Assembly (NCBI RefSeq): GCF_018138715.1
Contig: NZ_JAGSHX010000001.1
Coordinates: 930,001-994,000, forward strand
Direction of reading: 5' to 3'
DNA from: Streptomyces asiaticus
GTDB taxonomy: Bacteria; Actinomycetota; Actinomycetes; Streptomycetales; Streptomycetaceae
DNA: 64,000 bases
Shown here in pieces: positions 9,303-18,729 of this stretch. The position numbers and the translations under genes were made by a program. Under the pieces are notes generated by a model, which worked only from the letters and a program-made list of their open reading frames with translations, did no database searches and was not told the DNA's origin. How positions within the stretch are numbered: the stretch's first letter is position 1; each line of letters starts with the position of its first letter.

Positions 9303-9652
9303 GACCCGCCCCCGGACGAAGGCGCGGCCCGCGTGAAGCCGGCGGTGCCGCCACGATCGGTGTTTCCGATTTCCAGGGTGCGTCCCTCCGGATCCTTGGG
9401 GCTCAGCGCAAGCTTCACCCGATGCGTATCGGCCCGACCTCGCGACACATCGGCTCCGGCGGTGACCACCCATGCCTTGAAGCCGGCCTTGCCCTTGCGG
9501 TCCTTGCGCAGCTCGACCGTGAACTCCAGCTCGATGGCGTCCACCGCGAAGCGGACCGCCCGGCTGGCGCCCTGTGCGGCGGCTTCCAGCAGCTCGTCGC
9601 GCAACCACTGGACTGCCTTAGCCAGTTCGACGCCTTCCAAATCCTGGCCCAT
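9299..9652 (-). CDS. trypco2 (trypsin-co-occurring) domain protein
   Basis: A 117-aa protein matching the trypco2 domain: helical start (VELAKAVQWLRDELLEAA), then strands (VRFAVDAIELEFTVELRKD), then a conserved HRVKLALSP segment. ATG 9652 is preceded by GGGGGAA. Upstream in-frame codons have no conserved character. It overlaps the protease-NACHT gene by 4 bases and is its fixed partner in many actinobacteria. It probably binds or regulates the protease domain; that role is inferred from co-occurrence, not shown by sequence. Confidence 0.8.
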   Translation of the reverse strand: MGQDLEGVELAKAVQWLRDELLEAAAQGASRAVRFAVDAIELEFTVELRKDRKGKAGFKAWVVTAGADVSRGRADTHRVKLALSPKDPEGRTLEIGNTDRGGTAGFTRAAPSSGGGS

Positions 9653-10199
9653 CGTTCCCCCGTGCACAGAGCCGCGCTTTGACGCGGGCGCAGCGTGACC
9701 GCCCGAGGGCAGAGCGTAGCGCCTGGATTGGGTGCTCGTCAGGTAGTCGGAGAACATGAACCGGTCGCCGGCAGCCGCGGTCTGCCGGGGGCCGCCCCGA
9801 TGCGTGCGGGCGGATTCATCACGGACGAACAGTTCCAGGACCTCGGTGAAACAAACCCCTCGCCCGCTCACATCAGCGATCACCTTGAGCGTGTGCTGTC
9901 AGTGCGAGGTTCCTGGGAATCTCCCCGGACCATCACGGGCCTCTCATCTGAAAGGGCACAGAAAATAGCAGGTGAGTGAGTTTCGTCGGTACCCCGAGCA
10001 TCGGGTGCGCCGACCCCGGTCCACCGCGTCCGCGCGATCTTGTCTGTTCACGTTTCGTCCCGAGGTCTTTTCCCTGACGGACTGCCGACCTTTGAGGTCC
10101 GCCAGCTCGTATCCGATGCCATTGCCCGCAGTATCCGGTGCCGCGGCGGGTGGCAGCCGACGCTGAGTGCGATGTTCTCTTCGGGGCGAAGACGCTGCT
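9653..10199. other. intergenic region upstream of the NACHT module
   Basis: No gene is seen. The 5' part should hold the promoter of the trypco2-NACHT operon. Nothing matches a recognisable operator. Confidence 0.35.
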
Positions 10200-10600
10200 T
10201 CAACGGTCCTCGCGTAGCAGTCGCCCGCTTGAGCAACTTTCGGGCTCCCGTATCGGCGTCCACGATGACCTGCACATTCGCGGAGAACCGATCATTGCGT
10301 GAGGACGCGCCCACCGTCCGGTCGCGGACCGGGATGAGGGTGCCGTCCACGATCCACAACCGGTCGGCCGCCTGCTGCGGGGGCCGCACCGGCTCGAGCG
10401 CGAGGAGTGCTCCAAGGCGCTGGATGACCCGGCACACGGTGGCCGGCGAGACGCCGAACAACGGCGCGAGCTGCCGCATCGTGAGGTTCGTGCGGTAGTA
10501 CACGGCCACCAGCAGGACCCGTTCCGGCAACGGAAGACACCAGGGGCGGCCCCATCCGCAGCCCTCACCAGCTGTACTGACCGTTCCTGGCGGCCTGGTG
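10200..10600 (-). pseudogene. IS5-family transposase relic (HTH and first DDE segment)
   Basis: The minus strand encodes LPERVLLVAVYYRTNLTMRQ, then LFGVSPATVCRVIQRLG (helix-turn-helix), LWIVDGTLIPVRDR and NDRFSANVQVIVDADT. This is the N-terminal two-thirds of a DDE_Tnp_4-type IS5 transposase. The frame then departs into unrelated sequence, and the N-terminus is scrambled across frames. A complementary relic carrying the C-terminal part lies at 37095-37470. Confidence 0.8.
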
Positions 10601-10841
10601 CCGGGTGCTGAACGCACCGAGCTGTGGCACGGAGTAGCCGGAGGGGCCGACCCCAGCCCGTCCCGATCAGCGCCATCAGGCGTCCACGCCGACGGAAATG
10701 AGGGCGGGCCGCACGTCCCCGAGGTAGCCGCGGGGCCCCGAGGTCTCGTGTGTAGCGGGTAGCGGGTTTCTGACGGCGCTGGAGGCCGACGATGTGCCGG
10801 ACGACCACAACCAGCGCCGGGCGTCAAGAAGGCCGGTACGC

Positions 10842-12325
10842 CTACCGCGTGGCGAGTTCGCGTACCGTCGCCATGTCGCTGAACGGCAGCAGTTCCTCGT
10901 TGACGATCTGGTAGGGCTCGCTGCCTTTGCCCGCGATCAGGATGACGTCGCCGTGCCCTGCGGCGGACAGGGCGAAGGAGATGGCGCGGCGGCGGTCGGC
11001 GAACCGTTCGAAAGTGGTGCCGCTCGCGAGCAGGCCCGGGACGATCTGATCCATGATCGTCTGGGGGTCTTCGTTCCGGGGATTGTCCGAAGTGAGAACG
11101 CACAGATCGGAGTAGGTGCCGGCGATCTCCCCCATCTGGGCGCGCTTGGTGACGTCCCGGTCCCCGCCGCAGCCGAAGACCGTGACGACCCGGCCAGAGG
11201 CGAAGCCGCGGATGGTGGTCAGCACCTTCTCCAGTGAGTCCGGGGAGTGCGCATAGTCCACGATGACGGACGTGCCGTCCGGGGTCTCGTAGCGTTCGAA
11301 CCTTCCCGGGATCGGGGGCATCTGCTCGAGTGCGGCGACCAGTCCGGCCAGATGGTGCCCGATGAGGTGGCAGGCTGCGACAGTGGCCAGTGCGTTGGAG
11401 ACGGAGAACCGTCCAGGCACGGGGATCACCGCCGGATACTTGTGGCCGGCGTGGTGCAGGGTGAAGCGGGTGCCGACGGCGTCCATGGTGAGGTCGGTCG
11501 CCCGGTAGTCCGCCTCCGCGTCGATGCCGTCGTGACGACCGCGCCGGGCATCATGGCCCCGATGCAGGCTCCGACCGGGTCGTCGGCGTTGACCACCGCA
11601 CGCCGGCACAGCCCCTGGAACAGACGCAGTTTGGCGTCCCGGTAGTTTTCCATGGTGCCGTGGTCGTCCAGGTGATCCTGCGTCAGGTTGGTGAATACCC
11701 CTACATCGATGAACGAGTGGTCGAGGCGGTGGGTCAGCAGGCCCATCGACGTGGCTTCGAGCGCCACGGTGCCGACACCGCGGTCGCGCATGCACCCGAG
11801 CAGATACTGGAAGTCCGGCGACTCCGGTGTGGTCAGTACCGACGTCGGCATCGGGATCAGTTCGTCGCCGATCCGGCTGCCGCCCGTCCCGATGCCCCCC
11901 ACCCTGGCGTGCTCGGCGACCCTCAGCACCGACTCCACCATGGAGGAAACCGACGTCTTTCCGTTGGTGCCCGTGACGGCCACCATCTTCATCTGCCGGC
12001 CTGGCTCCCCGTGGTAGCGGGAGGCGACGACCGCGGCCGCCTTGCGCGTGTCCGCGACGGCTACGACGCATACACCAGTTGCCGAAGCCCAGGTCGCGAC
12101 CGGAAGTGGCGACGTCGCGGAGTCGATGAGTATCGCCACCGCGCCGCGTGCGAGAGCCGGTCCGACGGACTCGGGGCCGCCCTCGCGATGGCCGGGCACC
12201 GCGATGAACAGGGATCCCGGAGCGGCGCGGTGGGCGTCGAAGCCGGTGCCTCCGGTGATCCTCGTCTCCGGATCGCCCTCGATGACTTCATGATCGTGCC
12301 CGGCGAGCAGCTCGCTCAACTTCAC
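10842..12325 (-). pseudogene. murE: MurE paralogue (UDP-MurNAc-tripeptide synthetase) with a one-base frameshift
   Basis: Peptidoglycan ligase of the MurE type, which adds the third residue to UDP-MurNAc-L-Ala-D-Glu in the cytoplasm. GTG 12325 with GGAG upstream starts KLSELLAGHDHE. The ATP loop is VAVTGTNGKTSVSSM, and later blocks include FTNLTQDHLDDHGTMENY and NADDP. Near 11530 the frame breaks (GAVVT | GIDAEADYRAT). It resumes in the next frame with PGRFSVSNALA, VDYAHSPDSLEKVL and DNPRNEDP, the motif typical of diaminopimelate-adding enzymes. Restoring one base gives about 494 aa, the normal length. No cell-wall genes flank it, so it is a stand-alone paralogue, not the dcw copy. It could be a recent pseudogene or a sequencing error. 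Confidence 0.88.
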
Positions 12326-13030
12326 AAGGCTCCTCTCGGAGATGCACCGGCTGCCGGTCGTCCGGCGGTCGGCGCGCAGGCGGCGCCAGGGCGCCAAGGG
12401 GTGACAAAGCAGGAAATTATGGCGAGAGCCGTCGCCGTACGGTTACAGAGGCGGGGAGGGGCTGCTGCCGCGCAGAAAATGGTCCGCCCGCAGGGGCGGG
12501 ATGATCTCGGAAATGCCGAGAATTACCCGGAATCGCTAGCCGTGGCCGTGCAACGCGCGACAGTAGATCGCCGGCGCGTTCACCGGGTCGACGGCCGTCG
12601 CGTACACGGCGGACGGGCACACGGCATGAGCGGCCTGGAACAGGCACTCCCTCACTGCGCATGTGCGACCCATGTGTGGAGTGTACGTCCAGCCGCGGGG
12701 GCCCATCCGCTGACGATCCCTTTGGCCGGAGCTGCGGGTCCGATGGGCCCCACGGCCAGGAGGCGCTGTGGGGAAGTAGTCGGCGTGGCCGGGGAGCTGT
12801 TGGAGGCGCGTCGTCCCAGGCCAGCGCCTTGCGGCAGCACACCCGGCGCCCAGCCCGGTGCGACCAGAGCCGCGACCAGGAGCGCGACACCGCGTTCCGG
12901 CTCGCCGGAACGCGGACCGGATGGTGCGGCCGACCATCATCAGCAGGTTGTGCCGTCCCTTCCACTGCCCCCGGTGGCCAGGTCGGCTCTCACGAGGTGG
13001 TCGGCGATCTGCGTCGAATAAGTGCTGGCA
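12326..13030. other. region without a recognisable gene
   Basis: The first part is the murE promoter side. The rest holds only frames of skewed composition with no motif. It ends where a relic shared with the 5.8-kb locus begins. Confidence 0.35.
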
Positions 13031-13044
13031 GCGGGCCGGGGCGG

Positions 13045-13125
13045 AGGCGCGGCGGGCGTATGCGACCGAGCAGAACCGCCGCTGGTTCCGCGCGATCCTG
13101 AACGGCGCGAAGGCGGTCGCCGCCG
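13045..13125 (+). pseudogene. short relic duplicated from the family seen at 5.8 kb
   Basis: Codes for AEARRAYATEQNRRWFRAIL, nearly the same as the segment at 5800-5880. Flanking parts of that protein are missing on both sides. Confidence 0.6.
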
Positions 13126-13256
13126 CGGGTGAAGGCTGCTGGGATCGTCGCACCGTCCCAGCGGGCCAGGGCGAAGGCGATCACCGCCGTGATGGTGGAG
13201 AACGAGGCTGCCACGGCCAGGGCGAGGAGGAAGAAGGCAGGGCATGTGTGGTCCAT
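13120..13256 (-). pseudogene. N-terminal part of a small membrane protein
   Basis: The minus strand opens MDHTCPAFFLLALAVAASFS and continues TITAVIAFALARWDGATIP, with one long hydrophobic helix and the RWDGATIPAA motif I associate with small Streptomyces membrane proteins. It then runs into the relic at 13045 in antisense, so the C-terminal helices are missing. Confidence 0.4.
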
Positions 13257-13424
13257 GAGCGCACCGCCTCGATCGCGTTGTGTCGGTGAGGAATGACCAC
13301 GATCGCCGGGCAGAGGTTACGGGCGGTCCGGTTGGATGGTTCTTCGGTGACAACGAGGGGTTGTCCGCCGAACAACTGAAGGGGGAAGGCGAGTGGGTGG
13401 CGGGAGGAGCCGACCGGGGCGGCC

Positions 13425-13595
13425 GTGGGCACTGCCGAGGGAGTCGTGCACCGAGATCAATCAGCTCGTTGAGCTGGTGCGGTCCTGGATCGACGAGTCA
13501 TCGGTTCCGGTGAGCCAGCTGCACCAGCGGCTCACCCCGGACCATTTCGTTGCCCGGGCTGTGCCCGAGCTGCGCCGCCTACGAGGGTATGGCCG
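13425..13595 (+). pseudogene. fragment of an actinobacterial hypothetical (possible regulator) protein
   Basis: The frame reads EINQLVELVRSWIDESSVPV, then SQLHQRLTPDHFVARAVPEL, which looks like genuine coding sequence with a helical, XRE-like feel. No intact start or end is visible, and the family is not certain. It abuts a Tn3 transposase relic. Confidence 0.3.
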
Positions 13596-13737
13596 AAGTG
13601 AGCCCAAAAGGGGCCATGGGATGATCTTGAAGCTACTCGTGCGATGACGGCCCTCTTGATCCCCGCCCGGCGACAGGGGGCCGTCGTCGTCCGGCCGCGG
13701 GGACCAACGGAACAGCCAGTATCGGCGAGATTGATCT

Positions 13738-14160
13738 TTGGGCGGGTACGGGCCGCTGGAGGCGCTGGCCCGCAACAAGGTGAACGTGAAGGAGGTGCTC
13801 ACCGCCTGGCCGGACATGCTCCGCGTCGCGGGCTCTCTGGTCACCAACCGGGTGAGGACGTACGACCTGCTGCGGATGTTCGGCCGTGAGGGCCACCCCA
13901 CGCCGCTCGGTCAGGTGTTCGCCGAGTACGGGTGGATCGCCAAGACCCTGCATCTGCTCGCCGTCGTCGACCCGGTGGACGACACCTACCGACGGCAGAT
14001 GCACAAGCAGCTCACCGTCCAGGAGTCCCGCCACAAGCTGGCCCGGGACATCTGCCACGGCAAGAAGGGCACCATCCACCAGGCATACCGGGACGGAATG
14101 GAAGACCAGCTTGGGTCAGTCGGACTCGTTGTGAACGCAGTCGTTCTATGGACGACACGC
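13738..14160 (+). pseudogene. tnpA: Tn3-family transposase, C-terminal fragment
   Basis: Encodes GYGPLEALARNKVN, WPDMLRVAGSLVTNRVRTYD, LLRMFGREGHPTPLGQVFAE and LTVQESRHKLARDICHGKKG, the last part of a Tn3-type TnpA DDE domain. Most of the protein is missing, and the end departs from the family after NAVVLWTTRYID. It is closely related to the long copy at 54287-57422 (shared blocks WPDMLRVAGSL and LLRMFGREGHP). Confidence 0.88.
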
Positions 14161-14409
14161 TACATCGACGCCCGTCCTGCCTGCGTGGTGCTTGTGCCCC
14201 GGGTTGCAGCGGTTAACCCGCAGATCACCGCTTTGCTCCTGTCTCCTGTCGCTGTTCGAGGTTGATTACCTCATCGTCGAACGCGCGGAAATCTATGTCG
14301 GCCGGAGTAGACATGGGGCGGTGGTGTGGTTATGATTTCTCTTGTAGCCGAGATCAACGGGGCCTGGCAGAGACGAACTGCCGGGCAGCGGTACCGCAGT
14401 ACACGCAGT

Positions 14410-14760
14410 TGCAGTGCGCAGGACGGTGCGGTGGTGGAGTTCCGAAGCCAGGGATGTCGCAGGACGGCGACGGGACTGACGGCCGGACCGGGTGGCCCGC
14501 AGTGATCAGGGGCCGCCATGAGCAGTAACGGAGTGGCAGTTCAGTAAGTGCAGTTCGCAGTACCAGCAGTGAGGTCAGTGAGCGGTACCTCGGTGAAGGC
14601 GTCGGCTGCGGACGCGCGCACCGGGAAGTTCGGCAGTGGGGTTCTAAGCCAGAGCAGACGCAGGACGGGCGACGGGGCTGGCTGCCGAAGAGTGGCGCTT
14701 ACTCAGGTCACCAGCAGTTCGCATCACCAGTAGTACCAGCAGTACGCAGTCCCCGTTGGG
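14410..14760 (+). repeat. imperfect duplicated leader segment rich in CAG/CAGTA motifs
   Basis: Two related blocks occur about 200 bases apart. Each has CGCAGGACGG..GACGGG followed by a run of CAGTTCGCA/CAGTACCAGCAG-like motifs (about 14455-14580 and 14655-14755). No reading frame spans them convincingly. They lie upstream of the MerR-like gene at 15036. Confidence 0.45.
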
Positions 14761-14970
14761 AAGTAGTTCATCAAGAGGGAAGAACGGAGGAGCCGAGCGC
14801 CATCAGGATCGCCCGGGCGGGAGTCTTTTTGAGCCCGGGTACCGCAGGACATCGATAGTGAGGTGGTCTCCGGTCAAGCAACCGCGATCCCCGTACACCC
14901 GACAGCTCCCAAGTCGGGTCGGCGGAAACAGAAAGCCGGCGCAGTACCAGGGCCGGCAGATGGTGTAACA

Positions 14971-15010
14971 GCCCCTTCGGGGCCCTGGTGTCATACGGCA
15001 CCAGGGCCCC
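14971..15010 (+). promoter_or_regulatory. two overlapping, mutually exclusive hairpins in the leader of the MerR-like gene
   Basis: GCCCC-TTC-GGGGC (14971-14983) and a longer 12-bp stem GGGGCCCTGGTG/CACCAGGGCCCC (14979-14990 with 14999-15010) share bases 14979-14983, so only one can form. The second ends 25 bases before the start codon. This resembles an attenuator or terminator ahead of the gene. Confidence 0.5.
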
Positions 15011-15035
15011 TCAGCGCGTTCCACAGAGAGGTGCA

Positions 15036-15368
15036 ATGACAGCAGACGATTCGTTCGGCCGTCTCAATGACGACGACTACCCCGCTTACACCATGGGCCG
15101 GGCCGCCGAGTTGCTCGGCACCACCCCCGGCTTCCTCCGCGCCCTGGGTGAACACCGCCTGATCACCCCCCTGCGCTCCGAGGGCGGCCATCGCCGCTAC
15201 TCCCGCTACCAGCTCCGCATCGCCGCCCGCGCCCGGGAAATCGTCGACCAGGGCACCCCCATCGAGGCCGCCTGCCGCATCGTCATCCTCGAAGACCAAC
15301 TCGAAGAAGCCCAGCGCATCAACGCCGAACACCGCCGCGCGGCATCCCGGAGCGAGGCCGACATCTGA
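15036..15368 (+). CDS. MerR/BldC-like helix-turn-helix regulator
   Basis: A 110-aa protein starting at ATG 15036 behind AGAGAGG. The HTH spans AYTMGRAAELLGTTPGFLR and the wing HRLITPLRSEGGHRRYSRYQ. A helical tail with LEDQLEEAQRINAEHRRAA replaces the long dimerisation helix of full MerR proteins. This is the compact Streptomyces group related to BldC, which binds DNA directly and has no ligand domain. The leader carries repeats and competing hairpins, suggesting control after transcription start. Confidence 0.82.
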   Translation: MTADDSFGRLNDDDYPAYTMGRAAELLGTTPGFLRALGEHRLITPLRSEGGHRRYSRYQLRIAARAREIVDQGTPIEAACRIVILEDQLEEAQRINAEHRRAASRSEADI

Positions 15369-15428
15369 CCCGCAGTCCGGGGCGACGCGCCGGGCCGTAT
15401 TCTTCCGCCGATCTCAGAATATGAACGC

Positions 15429-16326
15429 ATGATCGCCGAAGATGCTCAGCCGCCGGCACACGGGCGGAAGCCCCAGCCCCGCTCCGGCACCACGCCCGAC
15501 GCCCCGCGGCCTCCCGCGGTTGATGCGCCTATTGGCACATCCGGCCGGCTGACTGCCGGGCAGAGCGCCGCCCTGGAAGGCGGGGCGGAGCGCGTGGCGG
15601 CTGCGCTGAAGCCGAGGATGCGCGGCTGGCTGCACGTCGGCGTGTTCCCCCTCTCGCTGGTCGGCGGCATCGTCCTGATCGCTGCTTCGCGCTCGGCTGC
15701 GGCAGTGGCGGCCTGTTCGGTGTACGCGCTGTCGGCCTGCCTGCTGTTCGGTACCAGCGCGGTCAACCACCGCGGAACGTGGGGTCCATACGGGGAGGTG
15801 GTCTTGCGGCGGCTGGACCACGCGAACATCTTCCTGATCATCGCCGGCACGTACACCCCACTGGCGGTACTGCTGCTGCCCGCGGGTCAGCAGCTGGTGC
15901 TGCTGGCCGTGGTGTGGGCAGGCGCCTTGGCCGGCATCGCCTTCCGCATGCTGTGGATCGGTCGTCCCCGGTGGCTGTACACTCCCGTGCTGCATCGTCC
16001 TGGGCGGGGTGGCCGTCTTCTACGTGCCCGACTTCGCGCGCACCGGCGGCACCGCAGTGGTCGTACTCGTCATTGCCGGTGGCCTGCTCTACACCGCGGT
16101 CGCGGTCGTGTACGGACTCAAGCGCACTGACCCTTCACCGTCCTGGTTCGGCTTTCACGAGGTCTTCCACGCCCTCACCATCGCCGCCTTCACCGCGCAC
16201 TACACGGCCATCGTCCTGGCAGTCACTGTGCTCAGCCACCCGAGGTTGGGGGCAGGCATGATCCTTCGAGTGGCAGCTTCGAGTGGTGAACGACAACCAT
16301 CTTCCTTAACTCTGCGGTCCCGGTAA
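15429..16326 (+). pseudogene. hemolysin III / TrhA-family membrane protein with a frameshift
   Basis: ATG 15429 starts a protein with a proline-rich cytoplasmic tail, then membrane helices: PLSLVGGIVLIAASRSAAAV, CSVYALSACLLFGTSAVNHR and DHANIFLIIAGTYTPLAVLL. The motifs SAVNHR and DHANIFLIIAGTYTP are typical of the hemolysin III (TrhA/YqfA, PAQR-like) family. Near 15990 the frame shifts. The last helices, including HEVFHALTIAAFTAHYTAI with its conserved histidines, continue in the next frame to 16326. One base is missing or added; otherwise the seven-helix layout is complete. Confidence 0.8.
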
Positions 16327-16499
16327 ACCAGTATCTAAGCCCGCGAGATGAGGGTTCTACGCCCGGCGTGGGGAGAGTATTTTGGCGATGAACAGAGCGA
16401 GGTTATTTAAGCGAACGCAGGCCGATACGGCGTGCTACTGTCGACCTCAGTTGCAGTCGCGGCAGGGGCAGCCCCCCCCGCAGCATGTCGGCCGCCGGG

Positions 16500-16709
16500 T
16501 ATTCCGCGGATGGGAGCCGAGCCTTGGAGCTCCTCCTCGTTGACCCCGACCGCGGCGTGTCCAGGCCTGGCGTCTCGACCTCGCTGACGCCGGACGGGTA
16601 CGAACTGGCCACCGCGGTGGATGTTGTGGCCGAAAGAGTCCGACAGGCTGCCCCGGCCTCTCGACCGGCTTTCCTTCGGCCGATGTCTGAGGCGATGGCT
16701 GGTGACTGA
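16500..16709 (+). pseudogene. possible response-regulator receiver fragment
   Basis: The frame contains LELLLVDPDRGV, then LTPDGYELATAVD, reminiscent of the first strand and helix of a receiver domain. No phosphorylation site or output domain follows. Weak evidence. The neighbouring 16327-16499 holds no gene. Confidence 0.25.
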
Positions 16710-16715
16710 TCACAC

Positions 16716-17705
16716 TCAGAGCCGAGCGATCACCGGCGCGAACTCGTGTGCGAGGGCCTGCTGGATCGTAAAGTACGTGTAACCCCACTGTTCCCGACGT
16801 TCATGCAGTCGTTCGACGATCTGTAGCACGCTGCCGAGGAGCACGATCGGCGACGTGATCACCTCAGTGGCGGGGGCGCCGAAGAGGTGCTCAAGCTCTG
16901 CGGCGGCTCCGAGTGCGTCGGGCACGACGCCGGCAAAGCGCAGCCAGCCATGGATCTCAAGGTCGTCGAAGCGTGCTCCCGCCGCTTCCCGCACCCAGGT
17001 GAGCTTTCGGTCGATACTGGGTGGGAGTGCGTCGGGCGCGGAGGCGGCCCGTTGCGTACTGGATGGCAAGGACGGGTTCACACCCACGATATCCGCGTGC
17101 GCTCCGGCGAAGGTGAGAACGCGCCTGCCCCCGCCCGCCACGAGGATCGGGGGGCCGCCGACCCGGTGCGGCGTGGGCGTTCCCAGCAATTCCGAGATCC
17201 GGTAGTGCGCCCCGGAGTAGTTGAGCGGGCCGTCACTGAACAGTCCCTTGAGCACCGTGACGTGCTCGATCAGCCGGTCGACGCGGATGCCGGGTGAGGC
17301 CATCGGGATCCCGGAACACCTGTAGTCACGCACCTGGTATCCGGCACCGACGCCCACTTCGAGTCGGCCCTGCGACAGCTGGTCGATGGACGCCAGCTCC
17401 CGGGCGAGCACTGCCGGGTGCCGGAAATCCGCGGCGAGCACGGCCGGGGCGACCCGCAACGTGGTCGTCGCGGCCGCCGCCATGGCCATCGCGGTGATCG
17501 GGCCGTAGCCCTCGTCGAGGTGGTCGGGAACGAACAGCGTCGAGTAGCCCAGTGATTCCAGTTCCCGGGCCGAGTCCGCCCAGGTCCGGCCGGGGAACGG
17601 CGCCATCATCTCCACGCCGAAGCGGAACGGCCGCGGCGCAGGTCCACGAACACGTCCTGGGTACGGGCGCGGGCTCGGCCTCTTGGCAGGTTGTTGCATC
17701 GCCAC
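16716..17705 (-). CDS. LLM-class (luciferase-like) F420-dependent oxidoreductase
   Basis: A 329-aa member of the bacterial luciferase-like superfamily, with a TIM barrel and probable F420 or FMN cofactor. Visible blocks are GYSTLFVPDHLDEGYGPITA, TTLRVAPAVLAADFRHPAVL and QGRLEVGVGAGYQVRDY, as in the MSMEG_2516-like F420 subgroup. GTG 17705 has GGAG at 6 bases. It lies 70 bases downstream of the cyclase-family gene and is probably the last gene of the MFS-cyclase-LLM set. Its likely role is oxidation or monooxygenation of a catabolic intermediate; the substrate is unknown. Confidence 0.87.
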   Translation of the reverse strand: MAMQQPAKRPSPRPYPGRVRGPAPRPFRFGVEMMAPFPGRTWADSARELESLGYSTLFVPDHLDEGYGPITAMAMAAAATTTLRVAPAVLAADFRHPAVLARELASIDQLSQGRLEVGVGAGYQVRDYRCSGIPMASPGIRVDRLIEHVTVLKGLFSDGPLNYSGAHYRISELLGTPTPHRVGGPPILVAGGGRRVLTFAGAHADIVGVNPSLPSSTQRAASAPDALPPSIDRKLTWVREAAGARFDDLEIHGWLRFAGVVPDALGAAAELEHLFGAPATEVITSPIVLLGSVLQIVERLHERREQWGYTYFTIQQALAHEFAPVIARL

Positions 17706-17775
17706 TCGATTCTCCGATCTGTGTTCCGCACAGGACGATCAGCGGTCGACTGCGGCACCTGTCGACCGCGCATCG

Positions 17776-18729
17776 CTACACAAGGGCCAGCGCATTGGCC
17801 GGGGAACCAATTCCGCCTCGCTTGTGCAACGGGGCGCTGGTAAGCAGACCGGAGTAACGACGTTCCCGGTGACAGTATTCAGCGAGCTGCTCCAAGTTGA
17901 ACATTTCTCCAACCGCCATGCCGAGCAGCGCGATGAGCCGGAAATGCAGAAACCCGTCAACTGCCGTGTTGTCGAAGGGCATCACCTCAAGAGCAGGAAC
18001 GTCCGCGGCCACGGCACTGATCCCGTTGTCCCACAACCATTCGAGAACGGCATCGGTGCGTGCCAAGCCCGGACTGCCTTGATCCTGGGTGTTGGCGGCG
18101 AGCCGACGACGTTCGTCTTCGCCCAGTTTCTCGTACCAGGCCGTCCAGCCGAATCGGATCAGCAGGATGTCGCCACGACGCAGTTCGACGTCCTGTGCCG
18201 CACGAATATCCTCCAAGTCCGCAGCGTCGAACGGGACCGACAGGTCGGCATCGATGGGGGCACCGCGGTCCGCGCGATACTGGCAGGCATCCAGGAGCAC
18301 GAAGCGGCCGGCGATTCCGCGCTCGGCCCATACATGTATGCCAAGCGCGTCGCCGACCGTACCGACTTCTCGCCTGGCGTTGTAGAACCCATAGTTCGGG
18401 TGAGCGATATGAGACAGTGCGTCCCACTGGCTGGACCGCTGCGGGTAAAAGCCGTCGTAGCGGTCGTCATTGCCACCGTTCTCTTCCGCGATGACGGTGT
18501 GCACCAACGGCAACCGGCCGAACAACGGAGGGTCGGGCAAGTCCAGATCCCAGTCGAGCGGAAACACCAGCCCAGCCCGCACCAGTCGGGCGGCGTCTCT
18601 CACATGCTCCGGCGTCAGCCGATTGATCGTTCCCGCCTCGTCGTCCTCGCCGAACACCCCCCAACTGGACCCAGGTGGCGTCCTGGCAGCCAACTGCGTG
18701 TAGCTCGGCTCATTTTCACGCATCATCAT
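17776..18729 (-). CDS. cyclase-family (kynurenine-formamidase-like) metal hydrolase
   Basis: A 317-aa protein of the Cyclase family (Pfam PF04199 type), metal-dependent hydrolases acting on amides or cyclic compounds. The usual HGTHxDxxxH motif appears in the variant form SSQWDALSHIAH, known from the QWD subgroup. Further conserved parts are LLDACQYRADRG, LRRGDILLIRFGW and AADVPALEVMPFDN. Its start overlaps the stop of the MFS gene (ATGA), so the two are co-translated and the hydrolase probably acts on the compound the transporter imports. Consecutive ATG codons leave the exact start uncertain by two residues. Confidence 0.85.
   Translation of the reverse strand: MMMRENEPSYTQLAARTPPGSSWGVFGEDDEAGTINRLTPEHVRDAARLVRAGLVFPLDWDLDLPDPPLFGRLPLVHTVIAEENGGNDDRYDGFYPQRSSQWDALSHIAHPNYGFYNARREVGTVGDALGIHVWAERGIAGRFVLLDACQYRADRGAPIDADLSVPFDAADLEDIRAAQDVELRRGDILLIRFGWTAWYEKLGEDERRRLAANTQDQGSPGLARTDAVLEWLWDNGISAVAADVPALEVMPFDNTAVDGFLHFRLIALLGMAVGEMFNLEQLAEYCHRERRYSGLLTSAPLHKRGGIGSPANALALV

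Noticed and set aside
11660..13021. Plus-strand 453-codon frame opposite murE.
   Set aside because: Composition typical of an antisense shadow in high-GC DNA; the MurE motifs lie on the minus strand.
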